64,000 nt of DNA from assembly GCF_003111605.1 (NCBI RefSeq), contig NZ_MZGU01000003.1:62001-126000 (forward strand). Reading direction: 5' to 3'. Shown here piece by piece: positions 58,292 to 64,000 of this stretch. Within the stretch, counting starts at the first letter, position 1. Each line of letters opens with the position of its first letter. A model generated the notes under the pieces. It was given only the letters and a program-made list of their open reading frames with translations, was not told the origin of the DNA and ran no database searches. The position numbers and the translations under genes are program-made. This stretch comes from Methanobrevibacter woesei (lineage in GTDB: Archaea; Methanobacteriota; Methanobacteria; Methanobacteriales; Methanobacteriaceae).

Positions 58292-59712
58292 TATAATCCT
58301 CCATTTAGAGTTTCTATAACCTTTATCATAGACTGTTCTTTTTCAAGGTTATCAATTATAACTAAATTATTTACATCAAAATCAGGATTTAATACTCTGA
58401 ATTTTTCAAGAAGTTCTTTTAGCTCAAAAGGATTTTCATAATCTCCTTTAGGAATAAGAGTTATATTCTGAAATATTCCATTTCTAAAGGATTTATCTAA
58501 TTTAATAACAATATTAGATGGCCTTTTATCAGGGTATAAATTGTTTAATTTTTCATCTAAAACTAATACAACACGACTAGCTAAACTTTTAATGTGTTTA
58601 ACAATAGTTACTTCAGAATGTGCATCTAATAAACCATATTTAATTAGCTCATCAATTTTATCAACAGTAACTTCACCACAAACTAAAGAAATAGCTACTG
58701 CATAGGGTAAACTTTGTTTTAGCTGTTCTATGTTTTTAGGAGAATAATTGTTATGTTCGGTAGCTGTTTTATAAGTTTTAACAGTTATGCTTTCAATATG
58801 TAAATATTCATCCCCAATTGTTGAACGTAGCTTCAAGGTTGTATCAATAGCTGAATGTAAGTGGCGGCAAAATGGATATTTTTTAAAGTAAATATCTCTA
58901 AATTTAATCTCTTTAAGCTCTTTTAGGGATTTTTCAAGATTATGATTATTTTTGGTTAATGAATTATTTGTATAAACCATTGTGTTTAAAAATCCTTCAT
59001 TACCTTCAATAATTGATTCACTTCCAATAAAATCATTTTTAGCTAAGAATGCTGAAAGTATACCATTATATACTGCTTTTCCAGCATGCAAAACTTTACC
59101 CATACTTCCACTATGGTCAGATTCTAGAAGTCCTGCAGCTTGAGTTCCGCATAATCCTAAAACATTTATAATCTGGTCAGTATCAAGTTTCAATAATTTA
59201 GATGCAACAGCTCCTGCAACAAATGTACCTATAGTTCCAGTTGAATGAAAACCTCTATCCCTATGCTGAGGATTTGCAATTTGACCTAACATGATCCCAA
59301 TTTCATAACCAATAATCACAGCTTCTAGAAACTCTTCACCAGACAAATCATAAGCTTCTGCAATTGCAATAGCTGTTGGAAAAACAATTGCTCCCAAATG
59401 CATTTGAGCAGTTCTATGGCCATCATCTAGCTCCAAACTATGTGCTGAAATACCATTAATAAGACCCGCAGTTAATACATCAGTTTTATTGTCAGATTTT
59501 CCAATAATTGATGCTTCTAAATCAAAATTAAGATTTCCCTGAAATATTTCACCCATAGTCATTAAAGCATATTGTGATGGTTTTTCTTTAAATCCTCTAA
59601 GAGTAACACCTATAAAATCTAAAAAAGCAGCCTTAGCAACAATTAATGTTTCATCTGATGCCTGACCATACTGATAAGCCGAAATAAACTTAGAAATATT
59701 ATTTAAAAACAT
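58291..59712 (-). CDS. MmgE/PrpD family dehydratase
   Basis: 473 residues of the 2-methylcitrate dehydratase / cis-aconitate decarboxylase family. Signatures are NGISAHSLELDDGHR, RGFHSTGTIGTFVAGAVA and KVLHAGKAVYNGI. Members dehydrate or decarboxylate tricarboxylates and related acids; the substrate here is not known. First gene of a five- or six-gene minus-strand cluster, with GGGATGTA before its ATG. No prpB, prpC or acnD lies near. Confidence 0.85.
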   Translation of the reverse strand: MFLNNISKFISAYQYGQASDETLIVAKAAFLDFIGVTLRGFKEKPSQYALMTMGEIFQGNLNFDLEASIIGKSDNKTDVLTAGLINGISAHSLELDDGHRTAQMHLGAIVFPTAIAIAEAYDLSGEEFLEAVIIGYEIGIMLGQIANPQHRDRGFHSTGTIGTFVAGAVASKLLKLDTDQIINVLGLCGTQAAGLLESDHSGSMGKVLHAGKAVYNGILSAFLAKNDFIGSESIIEGNEGFLNTMVYTNNSLTKNNHNLEKSLKELKEIKFRDIYFKKYPFCRHLHSAIDTTLKLRSTIGDEYLHIESITVKTYKTATEHNNYSPKNIEQLKQSLPYAVAISLVCGEVTVDKIDELIKYGLLDAHSEVTIVKHIKSLASRVVLVLDEKLNNLYPDKRPSNIVIKLDKSFRNGIFQNITLIPKGDYENPFELKELLEKFRVLNPDFDVNNLVIIDNLEKEQSMIKVIETLNGGL

Positions 59713-59789
59713 TACATCCCTTCAATTGATAGATTATTAAATAATATATATTTTTTTATATTTAAATAAAAGTTTTAAAGTAAGTAATT

Positions 59790-60023
59790 TTATTTTTTGA
59801 CAATTTCTTTTAGTACTTCTATTATTTCTTCATTTTGACGAATCAATAATTCATTTTGCATTAAAAGAAGATTAAACTTAGTCATAATCATGTTGTAGGT
59901 AGTATCAACAGACTGAAGCTTATTATACTTATCTAAATCCTCATAAATACTTTCCAATAACTCCTCTTTAGAACAATCCTTATTAAAAGTTACTTCACTT
60001 TCATTATTTGAAAAAATACCCAT
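59790..60023 (-). CDS. small coiled-coil protein
   Basis: 77 residues, acidic and then helical with heptad-like spacing (LLLMQNELLIRQNEEIIEVL). I choose the ATG at 60023 after GGTGATATT; an in-frame ATG at 60038 also exists. No family recognised. It lies just after tiaS on the same strand. Confidence 0.6.
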   Translation of the reverse strand: MGIFSNNESEVTFNKDCSKEELLESIYEDLDKYNKLQSVDTTYNMIMTKFNLLLMQNELLIRQNEEIIEVLKEIVKK

Positions 60024-60045
60024 AATATCACCTAACATTATTTAA

Positions 60046-61302
60046 TTAAAAATCCATACGACATAATGGTTTAGCAAGATGTCTTCTTGCAGATACTGGA
60101 GTTTCATAGAATTTATTAACTTCAAGAGCACGTGGTATCTCAACAGGAACTTTTTCACTGGATTTTATTTTACGGCCACATTTTTTACATTTAAAACCTT
60201 TATTTTTACCTGCCGAAGTCATTCTTTTACCGCATTCACAAATAGGATTTTCATATTTAATATTATTTAAATCAAGAACCTGAAATTTCTCAATGTTAAA
60301 TGTATTTTGCTCTCCAATACCACCATATAATTTTAATACATCACCTGGCCTTAAATTGGAAACAGTTTTTCTAAAGTTTTTAGTAGGCTCATAAGCACCA
60401 CATTCAATCTCACCAGATTCATCATAAACATAAAAGAACATATGTCCACCATCAATGATTTTAGGTGTGTTTTTAACTGTTCCAACTACTTCATAGCACC
60501 CATACTGTTTCATTGAAGCAATACTCTCTGTTTTTTGAATGTGCATATCAGTATGCTGATTAGTTTTATAAATACAATAGCTATGCATAGGTTCCAGTAC
60601 TTTGACCATTTCCTTTGCCCTTTTAAGTGAATCTAAGCTATTGGATCTGATTCCATATAAAACAGGACATGGTGTTTTAGGCTCAATGGCAATGTAGCCT
60701 TCATTATAATCAATATTTTCAAAAGTGTCTGGAAATGTTTCCTTATCCATTTCATAAACTGAATCATAATCAATATTTCTTGGTGTTCCATAGTTTTCAG
60801 CCATTCTATAGGCTAAAAGTTCATAGGTAAAATCTTCAAGTGGAAGAGCAATAGCTGCAAGTGATCCAATAATTCCCCTTCCCTTTTTGAACTTGTGTAC
60901 TTCAGCCCCAATACTTTCTGCAAAACTTTCTGCTTCATCTATAGTTATAAAAGAGTAAATTGCCCTAAATGAATAATCAACCATTTCATGAGTTATTTCA
61001 CCATCATAGAAAATAACTCCAGGGTTAGTATTATCACAGTCAAACATAGCTAGTCTTTCCACTTCATCAAGAATAATCTTTTTAGCTAAATCTGTTTTTT
61101 CATCCAAGGGGATTTTAAAACTGACAGCACCATTTCCTCTTGTTTTATGTCTTGCAAAGGGATTAAGTCTTATTAAACGAGGAAGATCAATTAATTCAAT
61201 GCCATTATCTTTTAATTTGCTGATAATTTCACTAGCTAGAAAAGTAGTGCACATACCATCTGGAGAATCAGTATCATCTATACCTACATAAAGAATATTA
61301 AT
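60046..61302 (-). CDS. tiaS: tRNA(Ile2) 2-agmatinylcytidine synthetase TiaS
   Basis: Modifies C34 of the AUA-reading isoleucine tRNA with agmatine so that it reads AUA. YVGIDDTDSPDGMCTTFLA is at the N-terminus, LPRLIRLNPFARHKTRGNGA follows, and a C-terminal zinc ribbon (CECGKRM and CKKCGRK) closes the protein of about 418 residues. No ATG lies near the start: the only usual codon, a GTG at 61311, is inside the GGTGATT site. The best-spaced start is an ATT at 61302, with another ATT at 61296. ATA codons are common in this window, so the enzyme matters. Confidence 0.88.
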   Translation of the reverse strand: MNILYVGIDDTDSPDGMCTTFLASEIISKLKDNGIELIDLPRLIRLNPFARHKTRGNGAVSFKIPLDEKTDLAKKIILDEVERLAMFDCDNTNPGVIFYDGEITHEMVDYSFRAIYSFITIDEAESFAESIGAEVHKFKKGRGIIGSLAAIALPLEDFTYELLAYRMAENYGTPRNIDYDSVYEMDKETFPDTFENIDYNEGYIAIEPKTPCPVLYGIRSNSLDSLKRAKEMVKVLEPMHSYCIYKTNQHTDMHIQKTESIASMKQYGCYEVVGTVKNTPKIIDGGHMFFYVYDESGEIECGAYEPTKNFRKTVSNLRPGDVLKLYGGIGEQNTFNIEKFQVLDLNNIKYENPICECGKRMTSAGKNKGFKCKKCGRKIKSSEKVPVEIPRALEVNKFYETPVSARRHLAKPLCRMDF

Positions 61303-61422
61303 TATAATCACCTTTTTATTGATATGAATTTTATAATATTTAATTTAAATTAAAAAAAATTATATAAAATAAGTTGTTCTATTAATATAATAATAAAAGA
61401 TATTAATATAGAGGTTGGTTCA

Positions 61423-62367
61423 ATGCGCAACAGAAATAATATGATTCAAGAATTAGAGAGTTTTTTAAAATCAGAAGGTTTTGAAACATCTAATATTTAT
61501 GATCACGGTTCATTTGACATTGTAGCCAGAAAAAAACTTCTAATTCTACTTTTAAAAACATTTAAAAATATTGATAGTGTTAATGAAAAAAATGCGGAAG
61601 AAATGAAACAGTTAGCTAATATTTTCTTAGCATCTCCTTTAATAATTGGTGAAAAATCCAGAAATGGAAAATTAGAAGAAGGAGTAATCTATGAGAGATA
61701 TGATATTCCAACAATTGGAATTGAAACTCTTAAAAACATAATTAGATATAAAGAATTTCCAGAAATTATTGCAGACAGAGGAGGATACTTTGTAAAAATT
61801 GATGGAAATGTTTTAAGACAGTACAGAGATGAATATTCACTATCTCTAAAAGATTTAGCTGATTTAGCACATGTATCAAGAGCAACAATGTATAAATATG
61901 AAAATGGTATTGTAAAAGCAAATACTGAAACTGCAATGCTTCTTGAAGAGATTTTAAATACAAAAATTACCATTGACATAGATATTTTAAAACCTCCTGA
62001 AAATGATGATACAATAAAATACAATAAAAGTGGAGAGGAAACAGACTATCTCTCTAAATTAGGTTACAATGTTGTTCCTACAAATAAAAGTCCTTTTGAT
62101 GCAGCTGCTAAAATTGAAGAAAGTAAAAAGAATTCTCCATTAATAGCTAACATTGAAAAAAATAGAAATGAAAAACTATTAACAAAGATGGCAGTTCCCC
62201 TAAAAGATTTATCATTAATAACATCTTCCGAACCTGTATTTATCATAAACAATGAGAAGATAAGTGAATCTCTTGGAGATATTCCTGTAATTAAATCATG
62301 GGAACTTAAAGAATTTGAAAAATCCTCAGAATTATTAAAATTAATCAAAGAAAGAAAAGAAAACTAA
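61423..62367 (+). CDS. archaeal XRE-type HTH transcriptional regulator
   Basis: 314 residues. The N-terminal 120 are a restriction-endonuclease-like or sensor part (GFETSNIYDHGSFDIVARK). A helix-turn-helix of the XRE type follows near residues 130-180 (RDEYSLSLKDLADLAHVS, then RATMYKYENG). The C-terminal 120 are unassigned. It matches a conserved archaeal regulator family (COG1395). The gene is divergent from tiaS. The target is unknown. Confidence 0.82.
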   Translation: MRNRNNMIQELESFLKSEGFETSNIYDHGSFDIVARKKLLILLLKTFKNIDSVNEKNAEEMKQLANIFLASPLIIGEKSRNGKLEEGVIYERYDIPTIGIETLKNIIRYKEFPEIIADRGGYFVKIDGNVLRQYRDEYSLSLKDLADLAHVSRATMYKYENGIVKANTETAMLLEEILNTKITIDIDILKPPENDDTIKYNKSGEETDYLSKLGYNVVPTNKSPFDAAAKIEESKKNSPLIANIEKNRNEKLLTKMAVPLKDLSLITSSEPVFIINNEKISESLGDIPVIKSWELKEFEKSSELLKLIKERKEN

Positions 62368-62375
62368 GTGATATT

Positions 62376-62762
62376 ATGGTTGAAGATTTAAAAATTGAAG
62401 GTTTGAAAGATTATCCTCTTAAATGGATTTGTAACTTTAGAGGTCAAAAAGCTATTGGTGTTTGCGGATACAGCCAAAAAATAGCTATGTTTGCACCAGA
62501 TGACCGTGTTCCTGAATTTATGACAGAGATTGTGATTGGAACTGATGAAAATGCAGAAGGTTATGGCTGTGAAGAACAGGACAGATGCTGTAACTTTGAA
62601 TGTGAATACTGTAAAATTACTCCACGCCAATATTTACAGCTTACAGGTAAAAAACCTTCAAATAAAAACATTAAAGATCTTGAAGAAGGACTTGAAAGTT
62701 TAAATGCAGAATTTGAACACTTGAACTATGTTCCTTTTGATGAATATGAAGTGATAAAATAA
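62376..62762 (+). CDS. cysteine-rich hypothetical protein
   Basis: 128 residues with seven cysteines: C19, C30, C65, C71, C72, C76 and C79. The last five are close together (GYGCEEQDRCCNFECEYCK), as for an iron-sulfur or zinc site. No family recognised. It lies nine bases after the regulator gene and may be co-transcribed with it. Confidence 0.65.
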   Translation: MVEDLKIEGLKDYPLKWICNFRGQKAIGVCGYSQKIAMFAPDDRVPEFMTEIVIGTDENAEGYGCEEQDRCCNFECEYCKITPRQYLQLTGKKPSNKNIKDLEEGLESLNAEFEHLNYVPFDEYEVIK

Positions 62763-62823
62763 AAACACTTCTTGTTTCTTTTTTTATAATACAAAATACA
62801 AACTCCCAATGAAATGTGATTAA

Positions 62824-64000
62824 ATGGGCATCTTTTCATTTAGAAAAAAGAATAAAAGTAAAAAAAGGTTAAAAGAGTTAACTGGCGGATTTACATTATC
62901 ATTTGAATTTATGGATTATATACAATCAGTTAATCTAACCATTAGTGATGGAGTATCACTAAAAGACCAGTTAAATGAGGAAATTGATGAATACAGACTT
63001 TCCCCCGAAGAAGTTGAAACAAGACTACATGAACTAGTATACATTTACATGAAAGATTCCCAGAAAAAGGAGTTATCAAAAAGCGAATTGTTGAAACTGG
63101 TAGATGATAAAAGAACATACAACAATCTATACAATATGGCATTTTTATTGGGGATTGAAGAATACTGGCCAGACATTAGGAGAAATTTGGTAAATTCTAT
63201 TCATAACAATTCAGTAGGTAGCTATTTTACTTTGCTTACAATGTTTGAATCATCAGTACTGTCTCTTTCAGATGAATCAATTGATTTTTCAAAAATATGT
63301 CAATCTGGAATAATTGTTTCTATTTTAAAAAGTTATACTGAAGAGCTAAATAAAGATGCTGAATTAGACCCTCAAAAGTGGCGTGATTTATCAGAAAAAT
63401 TCTTAAAAAAACAAAGAGGAAAAAAATTCTCCCTTAAAGATACTATAAGACTATTAAAAGACATTATAAAATGGGACTTTGTAGAAAAAATTGTATTTTC
63501 CCCTTTAGATGACGACTTTGATTTTAGAGACTTTGATAAATCTTTTGTTGTTTTTAAAGATGAAAAATTAGCTAAAAGTTATTCTTATATCAACAAAAAG
63601 GAATCTGATGTTCCAAATTCTTTACTGACCTATTCATTTATAACTCATGAACTAGGAATAGGCATCTGTGTCATAGCTACTGCCCGCATAGATGATAGTT
63701 TTAAGATTTTTGAGCGGGACAACTTTGATACACATTTAATATCATCAATAAAAGAGTATTTCAAAGTACCTTATGGAGTTTATAGTGGAAGCATAGATAT
63801 ACCTTTTGTTGAGGAATATGTATCTAACATCAAAACAGATGCCCCTCAGGACCTGAAAGAATTCAGATCAATAACTGAAATTGATGATATCCGACTTAAC
63901 TATTTTCCTGATGACATTCAAGTGTTATTTTTAAATGAAAATGGTACTAATGAAGTTATGTGGGTTCGTGCTGAATATCTGAAAGACAATAATTTTTATG
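62824..64000 (+). CDS. large hypothetical protein, partial at the window end
   Basis: An open frame from the ATG at 62824 (after GTGAT) to the window edge, 392 codons without a stop. The N-terminus is very basic (MGIFSFRKKNKSKKRLKEL), the rest is acidic and soluble, with no membrane segment and no motif I recognise. Codon use is like its neighbours. The C-terminal part is missing, so nothing can be said of its full domain make-up. Confidence 0.75.
   Translation, partial: MGIFSFRKKNKSKKRLKELTGGFTLSFEFMDYIQSVNLTISDGVSLKDQLNEEIDEYRLSPEEVETRLHELVYIYMKDSQKKELSKSELLKLVDDKRTYNNLYNMAFLLGIEEYWPDIRRNLVNSIHNNSVGSYFTLLTMFESSVLSLSDESIDFSKICQSGIIVSILKSYTEELNKDAELDPQKWRDLSEKFLKKQRGKKFSLKDTIRLLKDIIKWDFVEKIVFSPLDDDFDFRDFDKSFVVFKDEKLAKSYSYINKKESDVPNSLLTYSFITHELGIGICVIATARIDDSFKIFERDNFDTHLISSIKEYFKVPYGVYSGSIDIPFVEEYVSNIKTDAPQDLKEFRSITEIDDIRLNYFPDDIQVLFLNENGTNEVMWVRAEYLKDNNFY

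Noticed and set aside
1-64000. CRISPR array, insertion sequence or rRNA operon
   Set aside because: No regularly spaced direct repeats, transposase frames, terminal inverted repeats or rRNA-like GC-rich segments were seen.

Overview
The window is a continuous piece of a low-GC (about 30 % by eye) methanogen chromosome, almost certainly a Methanobrevibacter-type member of the Methanobacteriales. The archaeal markers are an A1AO ATP synthase operon, transcription factor B next to Gar1, an archaeal DnaG, XerA, CDP-archaeol synthase, a tetraether lipid synthase, methanofuran genes (mfnD, mfnF), TiaS, RibL and archaeal UMP kinase. A MurT/GatD pair points to pseudomurein cell walls. An AraC-type regulator with Ybt-like exporters and a BioY transporter fit a gut lineage with genes of bacterial origin. 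Most start codons follow a GGTGA(T) ribosome binding site by a few bases.

Layout. 1-8.9 kb: a tRNA methylthiotransferase (cut by the window), a zinc-ribbon protein, homoaconitase small subunit, divergent tes and carS (membrane lipid enzymes), then a wecB-mfnD-mfnF run and truA. 8.9-15.8 kb: an accessory region with an AraC regulator, a two-subunit ABC exporter and an ABC-2 drug-type exporter, each with its own repeated palindromic operators. 15.9-30.9 kb: housekeeping genes (hisA-ribL-argC, flavodoxin-pyrI, GMC oxidoreductase, tldD-AMMECR1-nog1, hsp20, adenine deaminase with a LOR/SDH protein, pyrH-tatD) and a small zinc-ribbon/YbjQ/membrane-YbjQ set. 30.9-36.9 kb: a TSUP permease, a membrane protein with a double glycosyltransferase, gar1-tfb, and an RraA-like gene. 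37.5-44.8 kb: dnaG, xerA, murT-gatD, bioY, a DUF1284 protein, tRNA-Gln, an ATP-grasp ligase and a 49-residue membrane protein. 45.0-53.9 kb: the nine-gene ATP synthase operon atpH-I-K-E-C-F-A-B-D on the minus strand.

54.0-64.0 kb: small uncharacterised genes, then a tight minus-strand cluster (MmgE/PrpD dehydratase, a TIM-barrel protein, a lone class I fumarase alpha-like hydratase, a citryl-CoA-lyase-like protein, a nitroreductase). No standard pathway is made of exactly these parts, and it is my best candidate for an undescribed system. The window ends with tiaS, an XRE-type regulator, a cysteine-rich protein and a large open frame that runs off the edge.

I see no insertion sequence, prophage, CRISPR array or rRNA. 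Other points of interest are shared operators in the accessory exporter region, tandem TTGTAC repeats in the gar1-tfb promoter, a probable ATT start for tiaS, a membrane-anchored YbjQ paralogue, and a strong excess of the word AATAGCT (and its complement) across the window.
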